Positions 9,974 through 18,731 of a DNA stretch of 64,000 bases are shown one piece after another. Numbering within the stretch: the stretch's first letter is position 1; each line of letters begins with the position of its first letter. The stretch lies in the NCBI RefSeq assembly GCF_001273755.1, contig NZ_LGYA01000001.1, forward strand, positions 1,782,362 through 1,846,361. The letters are read 5' to 3'. The notes beneath the pieces were generated by a model. The model was not told where the DNA came from. It saw only the letters and a program-made list of their open reading frames with translations, and made no database searches. This stretch comes from Peribacillus butanolivorans. Its GTDB lineage: Bacteria; Bacillota; Bacilli; Bacillales; DSM-1321. A program made the position numbers and the translations under genes.

Positions 9974-10025
9974 ATATAAATATTGCGGAATTGTTATATG
10001 TTGAACTTTATAGGTTTTTACAAAG

Positions 10026-10054
10026 AAAGGTAAGGATATCGTATCCTTACCTTT
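10026..10054. terminator. Bidirectional terminator between convergent genes
   Basis: The near-perfect palindrome AAAGGTAAGGATA / TATCCTTACCTTT has a three-base loop. It lies between the citM stop and the stop of the convergent reverse-strand gene at 10069 and can serve both. Confidence 0.75.
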
Positions 10055-10068
10055 TAATGGCTAAGTTC

Positions 10069-10905
10069 CTAATATTGTCTATATACATATGGATCCTTAG
10101 GTTCAACGGTTTTATTATATGATGATACTTTGAGTATCGGAATGGTTTTCTTAAATGGCTGATAATAAATGGTTTCTAATTCTCCTGTCACGGAATACCA
10201 CTCATCATTTTTAGGATTCATCCCTTCCGGAAATTCAATTAACATACCGAATGCCCCAGAATCTGCGACACAGTGAATGATACCGAAACGAAACAGAAAT
10301 ACCTGGTTTTTGGCTACATCCTCTGAATTATAGGAAAATCCGGTTAACGTAATTTGTTTACCGGTGAACTTTCCAGGAGAGTAGTAGATGGCTTCTAAAT
10401 CGGTAAGGTAGTTTTCGTCGGTTAAATGAATTCTATTATGTTCGACTAAGCTTTTGAGTGACTGGTCCATTAAAGTTAAATAGTCATCCTTACCATAATA
10501 AAGACTCGTATCAGGCTGCAGAAATTGATGCTGACTATATTCATCTGTGTCATCGTATACTGGGAAATGAAATCCTTTTTTTTCTACGATATTTGAATCC
10601 ATCGTGGCAACAGGCAGAAAAAGGCCGGTGAAAATGGGAATCAAAAATAGCGAGTAAGTAAGGATTTTTTTCCATACCTTGTTTTCATGAGAGTGATCAT
10701 GTCCTTGATGACACTCTTCACACTCTTCTTGATCTCCTTCTTTTAAATAAAGGTAAGAGCCCATTAACGTAAAAATAGCAAGGATATAGATAGCAATCTG
10801 TGAAACATAAGAGTACTCCATATTAATATATTTCGATATATTCCCTGAGGCGTGTAAATGCATAAATAAAAAAGTAAGTCCAAGTAATATAAATAAACGA
10901 ACCAT
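10069..10905 (-). CDS. TIGR03943/DUF1980 family protein (YcgQ-like), partner of the permease
   Basis: This 278-residue protein has about three N-terminal membrane segments, a metal-ligand-rich cytoplasmic or loop segment (EECEECHQGHDHSHEN, about 80-95), a further TM and a soluble C-terminal domain (about 165-278) containing the conserved FRFGIIHCVADSG motif. The pair of this family with a PF03773 permease is widespread in Firmicutes (YcgQ-YcgR in B. subtilis). The function is not established; the His/Cys cluster suggests metal handling. An upstream in-frame start at 10980 overlaps the permease gene; ATG 10905 follows AGAGGGTG and leaves a 14-base gap after the permease stop. Confidence 0.8.
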   Translation of the reverse strand: MVRLFILLGLTFLFMHLHASGNISKYINMEYSYVSQIAIYILAIFTLMGSYLYLKEGDQEECEECHQGHDHSHENKVWKKILTYSLFLIPIFTGLFLPVATMDSNIVEKKGFHFPVYDDTDEYSQHQFLQPDTSLYYGKDDYLTLMDQSLKSLVEHNRIHLTDENYLTDLEAIYYSPGKFTGKQITLTGFSYNSEDVAKNQVFLFRFGIIHCVADSGAFGMLIEFPEGMNPKNDEWYSVTGELETIYYQPFKKTIPILKVSSYNKTVEPKDPYVYRQY

Positions 10906-10919
10906 ATATAACACCCTCT

Positions 10920-11801
10920 TTAAGAAATAAACAATAATGTTAAGCCAAGTACGGAAATAAATATATAGGCCATCAAGCATAAAACAAATTTTGTTTTAAA
11001 CGTACCTAAAAGCATTATCGTATTTTTGATATCGAACATGGCCCCAAATACAAGAAAAGCAACTAGGGAAGAGGTCGAAAAGGTACTTCTAAAAGAACTT
11101 GCAACAAAGGCGTCTGCTTGAGAACACAAGGACATGACATAAGACAAAGCCATCATTACTACATTCCCTGATAGATTTCCTTGACCAATTTCAAGCAATA
11201 GGGATGTTTTCAAAAAGGTTTGAATGGCGGCTGCCAGAAGTGCGCCAATAATTAAATATTTTCCTACAGAAAAGAACTCTTCAATCGAGTGTCTAAACAT
11301 TCCTTTTACTTTGTCTGTAAATGTATGAGAATGGTGATGGGTATGTCCTATATGATCATGTTTCAGTTGATTAGTTTTAAATTGAAAGGATAGGATGCAT
11401 GCAATAATAATGACGACCAAAAATGCAATTCCGCCACGATAGAAAACCATACTCCAACTATTCCCAAACGCAATATAAGTAGAAAACAGAACAATGGGAT
11501 TAAGAATAGGTGCAGAAAGCATAAAGGCAATGGCCGCTGAAAGAGGAACACCTTTAGCAATTAAGCGGCGGGTAATCGGGACAATTCCACACTCGCATGC
11601 AAGAAATAAGACTCCTGCACCTATTGCGTATAAGACAGACAAGACTGGGTTTTTTGGTATAATCTTTGCAATCATCTCTTCAGACACAAACATTTGGATT
11701 ATTCCAGATATAAGGACTCCCAATAGGATGAAGGGAAGGGATTCAATTAGGATGCTAATAAAAATGGTATTCATTTGCAAAAGTGCCTGATAGTTCATCA
11801 T
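10920..11801 (-). CDS. PF03773 (DUF318) family permease (YcgR-like)
   Basis: This 293-residue protein has about eight membrane segments in two blocks separated by a His-rich hydrophilic linker (HDHIGHTHHHSH, about 147-158). Conserved family stretches include ACECGIVPITRRL and LSAPILNPIV in the first half and SLCSQADAFVASS in the second. The family is annotated as permease and includes ArsP organoarsenical exporters, but this member pairs with the DUF1980 protein instead. Poly-His in both partners suggests a divalent metal substrate, which is inference. The start is the first of two adjacent ATG codons after GGAAGGTGG. No Zur box was recognised upstream. Confidence 0.8.
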   Translation of the reverse strand: MMNYQALLQMNTIFISILIESLPFILLGVLISGIIQMFVSEEMIAKIIPKNPVLSVLYAIGAGVLFLACECGIVPITRRLIAKGVPLSAAIAFMLSAPILNPIVLFSTYIAFGNSWSMVFYRGGIAFLVVIIIACILSFQFKTNQLKHDHIGHTHHHSHTFTDKVKGMFRHSIEEFFSVGKYLIIGALLAAAIQTFLKTSLLLEIGQGNLSGNVVMMALSYVMSLCSQADAFVASSFRSTFSTSSLVAFLVFGAMFDIKNTIMLLGTFKTKFVLCLMAYIFISVLGLTLLFIS

Positions 11802-12132
11802 AAACCACCTTCCATAAAGCTGACTTATCCATATTAGTTTTGTTATAAAGGGAAGTCAATTTTTTATTTCTGGAATAATAGTCTAGAACTCGATTGAGTA
11901 AGAGAATATAGGTAAAGTAGGAATATTGCGGAATGTATCCAGGTTTAAAAGAAAGGTTAACAGGTATACGAGAGAAGCAACTTTTTACCGCTGGAAGGGT
12001 CAAAGTGGTATTTCCTACATCAAAGCATAATTTTGCAAAGTTCTGTAAACATTAGGATCAGTCACGCAGAGCCATTTCAACAATCTATGAATCGGGAGGA
12101 TTATAACATTGGTTAACGTTGAGAATGTATAG

Positions 12133-12161
12133 AAAAGCTATAATAAAGACGGTAGCTTTTT
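12133..12161 (+). terminator. Hairpin with T run, no gene upstream
   Basis: AAAAGCTA / TAGCTTTTT arms are separated by 12 bases. It follows a seven-codon open frame with a GGGAGG ribosome binding site at about 12093. No real gene is apparent upstream on this strand. Confidence 0.4.
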
Positions 12162-12225
12162 ATGAAGTCTAGACTTACTTTAATGAACTCTATTTATTCA
12201 ATTCCACTACAGGACTACTTATTGG

Positions 12226-12272
12226 AAAGGCTGAAATCCTTGATGCATCAAGGGTTTTAGCCTTTTATTTTT
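12226..12272 (+). terminator. Strong orphan terminator
   Basis: AAAGGCTGAAATCCTTGATG pairs with CATCAAGGGTTTTAGCCTTT, followed by TATTTTT. It is a long, nearly perfect hairpin with no recognisable gene upstream on the plus strand in the stretch 11802-12225, so it may end an unrecognised small transcript. Between 12273 and the riboswitch at 12524 I see only an 11-codon frame at 12383 with an AAGGAG ribosome binding site. Confidence 0.7.
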
Positions 12273-12523
12273 AATATTTACTTTCAGCTGATTGTTGCTG
12301 ACTTTGCTCCTTGGAAGTAATTAACAACTAATATTATTGAGGAGAAGTTGTAATGGCTAACATACTGTAAAGGAGATGAATTGATGGTGGGAAAAATATT
12401 TCCTTCGTTAATTATCTGAAAAAATATATTAATATAATAATTCGGATTATAAGAAAGTGTATTGTATTTACAAATAAATTAATTTACAATGTTACTCATT
12501 CCTATAAAACGCGTTAAATTAAT

Positions 12524-12597
12524 ATCCTTGTATAATATCAGTGTAAATGGTCTGATAGTTTCTACCTGGCTGCCATAAAAATGCCGGACTACAGGGA
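12524..12597 (+). promoter_or_regulatory. Guanine-type purine riboswitch
   Basis: The conserved core is visible: a TATAATATCAG opening, P2 arms ATCAG / CTGAT, the J2/3 segment AGTTTCTACC, P3 arms CTGGC / GCCGG and the closing GACTACAGGG. The base matching position 74 of the xpt aptamer is C (GACTAC), which specifies guanine or hypoxanthine rather than adenine. It lies about 230 bases before a nucleoside transporter gene, as for B. subtilis nupG (yxjA). Ligand binding should favour the downstream terminator and shut off transport. Confidence 0.88.
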
Positions 12598-12705
12598 AGT
12601 ATGAAATAAAAGAGGCCTAACAGGTATTTAGTCACTCGTTCCATAAGTAAGTTTGATATTGCTGCTTATAAAAGGTTCTTATTTGACTCAAGATACTTTG
12701 TTTTT

Positions 12706-12769
12706 AAAAGCTCTTATTTTTCATTCTTTCTGTCCTGTGGCTGAAAGTGTGAAAAATAAGGGCTTTTTA
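12706..12769 (+). terminator. Riboswitch expression-platform terminator
   Basis: AAGCTCTTATTTTTCA pairs with TGAAAAATAAGGGCTT, followed by TTTTT. It stands between the guanine aptamer and the nupG start. The apical loop carries CCTGTGG, part of which can pair with ACAGG of the aptamer P1 strand, a possible antiterminator contact (inference). Confidence 0.8.
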
Positions 12770-12829
12770 TATTAAATAATGCTTTTTATATTAAAAAATT
12801 GGAAAAGATAAATCAAAGGGGATGATAGC

Positions 12830-14023
12830 ATGTATTTTTTGTTGAATATACTAGGTGTTTTAGTTGTGATGGGCATCGTTTACCTTTGTTCACCTAATAA
12901 AAGAAATGTTAATTGGAAAGCCATTCTTAGCTTGTTAGTGTTAGAGTTACTTATTACTTGGTTTATGTTATCGACTAAAATAGGGGCATGGGTCATTAAT
13001 CAAATTGCATCTTTCTTTACTTGGTTGATTTCATGTGCAAATGAAGGGATTTCTTTTGTCTTTCCGTCTGTTATGGCAAATGAGCAAGTTGATTTCTTTT
13101 TCAGCGCCTTAATGCCAATTATTTTTATTATAACGTTTTTTGATATTTTATCGTATTTCGGTATACTCACATGGATTATCGATAAAGTAGGATGGCTCAT
13201 TTCAAAAGTGTCTAGGTTGCCAAAACTTGAAAGTTTCTTTTCCATCCAGATGATGTTTCTTGGAAATACAGAGGCACTTGCCGTTCTCCGGATTCAACTC
13301 GCTGCGATTAAAGATCAGCGTTTATTGACATTTGGAATAATGAGTATGAGTAGTATCAGTGGTTCCATTATTGGAGCATATTTATCCATGGTACCTGCAA
13401 CATATGTATTTGTCGCCATTCCTTTAAACTGTTTAAATGCCTTGCTGATTGCAAACATGCTCAACCCAGTCAGTGTCAGTAAAGAAGAAGATGTCGTTTA
13501 TGTTCCTACTAAAGAGGAACGTAAAGATTTCTTTTCCACCATTTCTAACAGCATGCTAGTGGGAGCCAAGATGGTTTTCGTCATCATGGCAATGGTTATC
13601 GGTTATGTGGCGTTAACAGCAAGCTTGAATGGGATATTTGGTTTCTTTGTGGATGGCCTGACCATTCAAAAAATCTTCTCTGTGATTTTTAGTCCATTTG
13701 CATTCCTGCTTGGATTAACTGGACATGATGCCATGTATGTCGCTCAATTGATGGGAATCAAGCTTGCCACGAATGAGTTCGTTGCCTTGCTCGATTTAAA
13801 AGATAAAATCAGTACACTACCCCCGCATACAGTAGCTGTTGCTGTCACTTATCTGACGTCATTTGCCAACTTCAGTACAGTAGGCATGATTTATGGAACA
13901 TTCAATTCCATCCTTAATGATGAGAAATCGAACATCATCGGAAGGAATGTTTGGAAGTTGTTACTTAGCGGGATGGCTGTCTCCTTGTTAAGTGCTATGA
14001 TTGTAGGATTATTTGTTTGGTAA
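12830..14023 (+). CDS. nupG: Purine nucleoside/proton symporter (concentrative nucleoside transporter family)
   Basis: This 397-residue CNT-family membrane protein has typical segments SIQMMFLGNTEALAVLR, MSMSSISGSIIGAYLSMVPA, ATYVFVAIPLNCLNALLIAN and LTSFANFSTVGMIYG. It is very similar to B. subtilis NupG (YxjA), a guanosine/inosine transporter controlled by a guanine riboswitch, and the riboswitch is present here too. The ATG at 12830 follows AAAGGGGATG. It appears monocistronic; a terminator lies about 200 bases downstream. CNT carriers use the proton or sodium gradient. Confidence 0.9.
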   Translation: MYFLLNILGVLVVMGIVYLCSPNKRNVNWKAILSLLVLELLITWFMLSTKIGAWVINQIASFFTWLISCANEGISFVFPSVMANEQVDFFFSALMPIIFIITFFDILSYFGILTWIIDKVGWLISKVSRLPKLESFFSIQMMFLGNTEALAVLRIQLAAIKDQRLLTFGIMSMSSISGSIIGAYLSMVPATYVFVAIPLNCLNALLIANMLNPVSVSKEEDVVYVPTKEERKDFFSTISNSMLVGAKMVFVIMAMVIGYVALTASLNGIFGFFVDGLTIQKIFSVIFSPFAFLLGLTGHDAMYVAQLMGIKLATNEFVALLDLKDKISTLPPHTVAVAVTYLTSFANFSTVGMIYGTFNSILNDEKSNIIGRNVWKLLLSGMAVSLLSAMIVGLFVW

Positions 14024-14220
14024 TCAATAAAAAACATATGACTTTGTCGTGTAATCAACTAAAAGGTACGTAGTAAGACCACTCTTTATTTGAAAACAAA
14101 TATATCTATTAATTTCGGTGTGTTAACTACAATTTTAGAACAGACAACCAACTTGCAGGTGAAAAATAGAAACCCGTTGAACTTAATCGGGATTATTCCA
14201 GCCTAGGGTAGTAGGACCTA

Positions 14221-14254
14221 AAAACACTCATTTCTCCGGAGATGAGTGTTTTTA
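14221..14254 (+). terminator. Rho-independent terminator downstream of nupG
   Basis: AAAACACTCAT / ATGAGTGTTTT arms are joined by TTCTCCGGAG and followed by T residues. It ends the nupG transcript before the copper operon promoter. Otherwise the 440 bases between nupG and csoR hold only the promoter region. Confidence 0.8.
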
Positions 14255-14393
14255 TTTGCATCGCTAGAAGACTCAGGTAGTTCAACCTTTTGTTTAGCTT
14301 CACATGGGGTATTTTGTGTGTGGTTTTGTTAAACAGATTTCTAAGGAATAGATATCCTTCAAAAGCAAAGAATAAAGAAATATTAACATAATA

Positions 14394-14443
14394 TTGACAC
14401 ATAAGCTTCTTTCTTTGCATAGGATAGGGGGGTATGGTATTAT
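14394..14443 (+). promoter_or_regulatory. Copper operon promoter with CsoR-like operator
   Basis: A perfect -35 TTGACA lies at 14394 and a weak -10 about 17 bases later, overlapped by GATAGGGGGGTATGGTAT. The G-run followed by TATGGTA is typical of CsoR operators in Bacillus. CsoR without copper should repress here; Cu(I) releases it. Confidence 0.6.
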
Positions 14444-14464
14444 GATTTAAAGGAGGGGTGAGAG

Positions 14465-14821
14465 ATGGATAAAAAAATAAATGAGCAAGATTCATTCATT
14501 GAAAATGAAAATGACGAATGCAGTATTACCTCTTCCCACGGCCGAAAAAGTCATCACTCTGAAGTAGTGAAAAAGAATTTAACGACCCGCTTAAATCGTA
14601 TCGAAGGTCAAATTCGAGGTATTAAGGGTCTTATCGAAAAAGATACTTATTGTGATGATGTTATTACTCAGATAGCTGCCACACAAAGTGCCATGAATAG
14701 TGTGGCAAAGATTTTATTAGAAGGTCATTTAAGAAATTGTGTGGTAGACCGACTGAATGATGGGGATACCGAGGTCATTGACGAAGTGCTAGTAACGATA
14801 CAAAAATTAATGAAAAAATAA
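14465..14821 (+). CDS. csoR: Copper-sensing transcriptional repressor CsoR
   Basis: This is a 118-residue all-helical CsoR/RcnR family repressor. The Cu(I) ligand set C-H-C is intact: Cys63 in DTYCDDVI, His88 in LEGHLRNC and Cys92. The core NRIEGQIRGIKGLIE is diagnostic. An unusually long, acidic and Ser/His-containing N-terminal arm (about residues 1-35) precedes the fold. It heads the csoR-copZ-copA cluster, with copZ beginning within 20 bases, and should autoregulate through the operator upstream. Start ATG 14465 follows AAAGGAGGGG. Confidence 0.93.
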   Translation: MDKKINEQDSFIENENDECSITSSHGRKSHHSEVVKKNLTTRLNRIEGQIRGIKGLIEKDTYCDDVITQIAATQSAMNSVAKILLEGHLRNCVVDRLNDGDTEVIDEVLVTIQKLMKK

Positions 14822-14837
14822 AGGAGAAGTGGTTAGG

Positions 14838-15044
14838 GTGGAAAACGTAACATTGAAGGTAACAGGAATGTCATGTGGTCATTGTGTGAATGCAGTTGAA
14901 GGGAATGTAGGAAAGCTTTCGGGTGTAGAAAGTGTAAAAGTACATTTAGACGCAGGAAAAGTAGATGTTGCGTTTGATAATGAAAAAGTATCACTTGAAA
15001 AAATAAAAGAAACCATTGATGATCAAGGCTACGATGTTGAATAA
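14838..15044 (+). CDS. copZ: Copper chaperone CopZ
   Basis: This is a 68-residue single heavy-metal-associated domain with the Cu(I) motif MSCGHC (Cys12/Cys15) and the usual ending DDQGYDVE. It hands copper to CopA and can load CsoR. Two GTG codons are possible: 14829 lies two bases after AAGGAG, while 14838 has better spacing and gives MENVTLKV, which matches the length of B. subtilis CopZ; 14838 is chosen. A short hairpin terminator follows, so part of the csoR-copZ transcription probably stops before copA. Confidence 0.92.
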   Translation: MENVTLKVTGMSCGHCVNAVEGNVGKLSGVESVKVHLDAGKVDVAFDNEKVSLEKIKETIDDQGYDVE

Positions 15045-15053
15045 GGAATAAGG

Positions 15054-15077
15054 GTGCTTTTAAAGCACTTCTTTTTT
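15054..15077 (+). terminator. Terminator between copZ and copA
   Basis: GTGCTTT / AAAGCAC arms with almost no loop are followed by TTCTTTTTT. The position inside the operon suggests partial termination, giving more CopZ than CopA. Confidence 0.6.
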
Positions 15078-15085
15078 ACAATAAA

Positions 15086-15106
15086 TTATACCCCACGGTG
15101 GTATAA
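15086..15106. promoter_or_regulatory. Second CsoR-like operator, in front of copA
   Basis: TTATACC-N7-GGTATAA is a 21-base inverted repeat with a C/G-rich centre (CCACGGT), close to the TATACCC...GGGTATA pattern of CsoR sites. It sits just after the copZ terminator and 17 bases before the copA start, suggesting copA also has its own copper-controlled promoter. A clear -10/-35 pair is not obvious. Confidence 0.5.
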
Positions 15107-15122
15107 AGGGGCGGGAATAAAA

Positions 15123-17537
15123 GTGAGCAACCATATAAAAGAAACAAGTATGCAAATTTCAGGAATGACCTGCGCGGCCTGTGCAACACGAATTGAAAAA
15201 GGGTTAAATAGAATGGAAGGTGTTGAAGAGGCCACTGTTAATTTGGCCCTTGAAAAATCAGTCATTACTTATGATGCAGAAAAGTTAAGTACCCAGGACT
15301 TTGAAAAGAAAATTCAAGATCTTGGCTATGATGTGGTAAAAGAGAAAAAAGAGTTTACCATTACGGGAATGACCTGCGCGGCCTGTGCAACACGAATTGA
15401 AAAAGGGCTAAATAAGATGGATGGAGTATCCAAGGCCAATGTAAACCTGGCACTTGAAAACGCGACCGTTGAATATGATCCTTCTGAAGCTTCCCCAATT
15501 GATATTATTCAACGAGTGGAAAAGTTGGGTTACGGGGCGATCATCAAGGATGACAACAAGGAATCGGTGGATTTTCGCCAGAAAGAAATTCAAAAACAAA
15601 AGAGAAAATTTATTTTCGCCGTTATTTTGTCATTCCCGTTGTTATGGGCGATGGTAAGTCATTTTAGTTTTACTTCGTTTATTTATATGCCGGATTTCCT
15701 CATGAACCCATGGGTGCAAATGGCGTTCGCAACGCCTGTGCAATTCATCATTGGTAAGCAATTCTATGTAGGGGCATATAAGGCTTTGAAAAACAAAAGT
15801 GCGAATATGGATGTTTTAGTTGCAATGGGAACGTCCGCTGCCTATTTTTATAGTGTCTATCAATCGATCATCGCCATTGGAGTCCACCACCATACTGCAC
15901 AACTATATTTTGAAACTAGTGCCATCCTTATCACCCTCATTCTTTTAGGGAAGCTCTTTGAAGCAAAAGCAAAAGGACGTTCATCAGAAGCCATTAAAAA
16001 ATTGATGGGACTTCAGGCCAAAACGGCTTTGGTGCTGAGGAATGGTGAAGAGCGCGAAATACCTCTAGAAGAAGTCATTGTTGGAGATACAGTTTTGGTG
16101 AAGCCAGGTGAAAAAATCCCGGTGGATGGAGAGGTAGTCGAAGGGAACTCTGCCGTCGATGAATCCATGTTAACAGGAGAAAGCATTCCAGTAGATAAAA
16201 GCATGGGAGATACTGTGATTGGATCAACCCTGAATAAAAATGGTTTTCTCAAAATGAAGGCCACAAAAATCGGCAGAGATACCGCTCTTTCACAAATCAT
16301 CAAGGTGGTAGAAGACGCTCAAGGGTCTAAAGCTCCAATTCAAAGGCTCGCTGACCAAATTTCTGGAGTTTTCGTACCCATTGTTGTCGGAATCGCCCTT
16401 TTAACTTTTCTCGTATGGATGATCTGGGTTAATCCTGGTGAATTTACACCAGCTTTTGAAGCGATGATTGCGGTGCTTGTAATAGCTTGCCCCTGTGCTT
16501 TAGGTTTGGCTACCCCAACATCAATCATGGCCGGGTCAGGGCGTGCTGCAGAGTTCGGTATTTTATTTAAAGGCGGAGAACACCTGGAAACTACTCACCA
16601 TATTGATACGGTTATTTTAGACAAAACGGGAACTGTTACTAATGGTACACCAGTGTTAACCGATGTCCTCATCGAAAATGGAATGGGTGAACAACACTTT
16701 TTATCTCTTATCGGGGCCGCTGAAAAACAATCTGAACACCCACTTGCACAATCAATTGTTCAAGGAATTCAAGAAAGAAAAATATCACTTGCATTGGCTC
16801 AGGAATTCGAAGCTATTCCAGGTTACGGGGTAAAAGCTGTTGTGGATCAAAAAGTGTTACTGGTGGGTACACGGAAATTAATGAAGCAAAACAACGTGGA
16901 TATTACAAAAGCACTACCGGCCATGGAAGACCTTGAAGGGCAAGGTAAAACCGCGATGCTGGCTAGCATTGATGGTGAATATGCAGGTCTTATTGCTGTG
17001 GCGGATACCATAAAAGACACTTCTCAAACAGCCATAAAAAGGTTAAAAGAGATGGATATTCAGGTCATCATGATAACGGGTGATAATCAAAGGACTGCTC
17101 ATGCCATCGGAAACCAAGTTGGCATTGACCAGGTCATTGCGGAAGTACTTCCTGAAGGGAAAGCGGAAGAAGTGAAAAAACTTCAAGCAGCTGGAAAGAA
17201 AGTGGCTATGGTTGGAGATGGAATCAATGATGCACCAGCACTTGCCCTAGCTGATATTGGTATGGCTATCGGGACGGGGACAGACGTGGCCATGGAAGCT
17301 GCGGATATTACTTTAATTCGTGGGGATTTAAACAGCATTGCCGATGCTATCCTCATGAGTAGAAAAACCATGCGGAATATTAAACAAAACCTGTTCTGGG
17401 CCTTTGCCTATAACGTAATAGGAATACCGATTGCGGCTATTGGGCTACTTGCCCCTTGGTTAGCAGGTGCTGCCATGGCATTTAGTTCTGTATCCGTAGT
17501 AATAAATGCACTTCGACTACAAAGGGTAAAGCTTTAA
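15123..17537 (+). CDS. copA: Copper-exporting P1B-type ATPase CopA
   Basis: This 804-residue Cu(I) efflux ATPase has two N-terminal metal-binding domains, each with [15 protein letters not shown] (Cys17/Cys20 and about Cys85/Cys88), then eight membrane segments including the transport site CPC ([13 protein letters not shown]). The actuator TGES, the phosphorylation motif DKTGTVTNG and the hinge [10 protein letters not shown] are all intact. The two metal domains share 16 identical bases at the motif, a sign of internal duplication or gene conversion. A longer reading frame begins at 15054, but GTG 15123 gives [10 protein letters not shown], aligned with B. subtilis CopA. It is the last gene of the copper cluster. 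Confidence 0.93.
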   Translation: MSNHIKETSMQISGMTCAACATRIEKGLNRMEGVEEATVNLALEKSVITYDAEKLSTQDFEKKIQDLGYDVVKEKKEFTITGMTCAACATRIEKGLNKMDGVSKANVNLALENATVEYDPSEASPIDIIQRVEKLGYGAIIKDDNKESVDFRQKEIQKQKRKFIFAVILSFPLLWAMVSHFSFTSFIYMPDFLMNPWVQMAFATPVQFIIGKQFYVGAYKALKNKSANMDVLVAMGTSAAYFYSVYQSIIAIGVHHHTAQLYFETSAILITLILLGKLFEAKAKGRSSEAIKKLMGLQAKTALVLRNGEEREIPLEEVIVGDTVLVKPGEKIPVDGEVVEGNSAVDESMLTGESIPVDKSMGDTVIGSTLNKNGFLKMKATKIGRDTALSQIIKVVEDAQGSKAPIQRLADQISGVFVPIVVGIALLTFLVWMIWVNPGEFTPAFEAMIAVLVIACPCALGLATPTSIMAGSGRAAEFGILFKGGEHLETTHHIDTVILDKTGTVTNGTPVLTDVLIENGMGEQHFLSLIGAAEKQSEHPLAQSIVQGIQERKISLALAQEFEAIPGYGVKAVVDQKVLLVGTRKLMKQNNVDITKALPAMEDLEGQGKTAMLASIDGEYAGLIAVADTIKDTSQTAIKRLKEMDIQVIMITGDNQRTAHAIGNQVGIDQVIAEVLPEGKAEEVKKLQAAGKKVAMVGDGINDAPALALADIGMAIGTGTDVAMEAADITLIRGDLNSIADAILMSRKTMRNIKQNLFWAFAYNVIGIPIAAIGLLAPWLAGAAMAFSSVSVVINALRLQRVKL

Positions 17538-17560
17538 AGATAAAATTAATATTTTGGAGA

Positions 17561-17592
17561 AGCATTGGTACTTGTATCAATGCTTTTTTTTT
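17561..17592 (+). terminator. Rho-independent terminator of the copper operon
   Basis: AGCATTG / CAATGCT arms with a ten-base loop are followed by a run of eight or more T residues, right after the copA stop. Confidence 0.88.
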
Positions 17593-17728
17593 AGGCTCTG
17601 TTAAATAGTTCTGTTGATATTTGATAGTTGCTTGTTTTCCACTAATTTGACTTACAAGATACTTCGAATATCCTGCCATTAATCACAATTAAGATGTAGT
17701 ATATAACTTTATGGAGAGTGATATATAA

Positions 17729-18412
17729 ATGAAAGCAAATGAAATTCTTCAAATACTGGATGACTTTGCTGAAGATTATAATTTTCCTGTATTGGATAAT
17801 TATAATTTCGACTTAGCCCAGGGCAGAATATCAGTTTTTCGAGAAACAGATAACTGGCTCATTGTATTTGAAATAGTAGGTGTGAACAAAAACCAAGATA
17901 TATCTAATGACCTTTATGTTTACGGTAATGTTACTGAAGAACAAGGAATCATTATAGGTCTTGATAATATTGTAACCTTAGAAAATGAAGAAGATTGGTT
18001 TGATGACGAAGATAACTTTTTAGTCAATCCATTCCATTTAAAAATGTTTGTTAATCGAGAACTTATCAATTTAAATCCTAAAGAAGAGGAGTATGCACAA
18101 ATAGGACTCCAAACTCAATCATTTAATCCAACCAAACTCGTTCGTTTCTTTAGTTCTAAGTATAAAGAAAAATTTTGGCTTGCAACTCCGGATTTATTAA
18201 ATGAAATTGGTGTAAACACTCACCTAAACCTGTTTTATCAAATAGATGAATGGGAACACACTGATGAAGAAAAGCCAAGTGAAAATAAGTTCTTCCAAAG
18301 TCTTGCCAAAGCTATTGAACTAAATGATACAAGTTTAGTACATTCTCACACGCCAAACACTCATTGGTCCAATTGGACGTGGAGTGATTTTGAAAACCAA
18401 GATGAGGATTAA
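17729..18412 (+). CDS. Hypothetical acidic cytoplasmic protein (227 residues)
   Basis: The protein is soluble and strongly acidic, with many Asn/Asp/Glu residues and an aromatic-rich C-terminus (HSHTPNTHWSNWTWSDFE). There is no signal peptide or membrane segment. The beginning (ILQILDDFAEDYNFPVLDNY) and the overall size are like small proteins often found as immunity or orphan genes in Bacillaceae, but I cannot assign a family with confidence. Start ATG 17729 follows GGAGAG. It stands alone between two terminators, downstream of the copper operon. Confidence 0.7.
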   Translation: MKANEILQILDDFAEDYNFPVLDNYNFDLAQGRISVFRETDNWLIVFEIVGVNKNQDISNDLYVYGNVTEEQGIIIGLDNIVTLENEEDWFDDEDNFLVNPFHLKMFVNRELINLNPKEEEYAQIGLQTQSFNPTKLVRFFSSKYKEKFWLATPDLLNEIGVNTHLNLFYQIDEWEHTDEEKPSENKFFQSLAKAIELNDTSLVHSHTPNTHWSNWTWSDFENQDED

Positions 18413-18440
18413 TCTTCAATACCTAATAAATCAGCACGTT

Positions 18441-18473
18441 AAAAAAGCCCTTTTCATAAAAGAGCTTTTTTCT
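18441..18473 (+). terminator. Rho-independent terminator
   Basis: AAAAAAGCCCTTTT / AAAAGAGCTTTTTT hairpin, with one mismatch, 30 bases after the preceding stop codon. Confidence 0.75.
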
Positions 18474-18731
18474 TTAAATATTTTTTTAGAAAAAACAACA
18501 ACGTTCTTTAACAAAGCCTTTTTTTAATATGGAAGGTCGTAAATCTATTCACATTTGGATAAGATACACGCCTTTCACACGTTTCTTTCCAACTGATTTG
18601 AATCGATAATATTCCAAGTCTATATAATTTGAATAGATCATAAAGGTACTTTGGGTTAGACCCGTTTGGCTATGGGAAGGGAATTGGTTATCAATTATAG
18701 CAATCCATATAAGCGATTGGTTCTGGAATGA

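Noticed and set aside
12119-12142. Seven-codon frame MVNVENV with GGGAGG ribosome binding site, similar to the start of CopZ
   Set aside because: Only seven codons before a stop and no further CopZ similarity; probably coincidence.
12383-12418. Eleven-codon frame after AAGGAG upstream of the guanine riboswitch
   Set aside because: No family or conservation evidence, and it ends at once; not listed as a gene.
17582-17720. GGCTCTGTTAAATAG... after copA resembling IS6-type ends (GGCTCTGTTGCAAAG)
   Set aside because: Similarity covers only about a dozen bases; no transposase or second end nearby.
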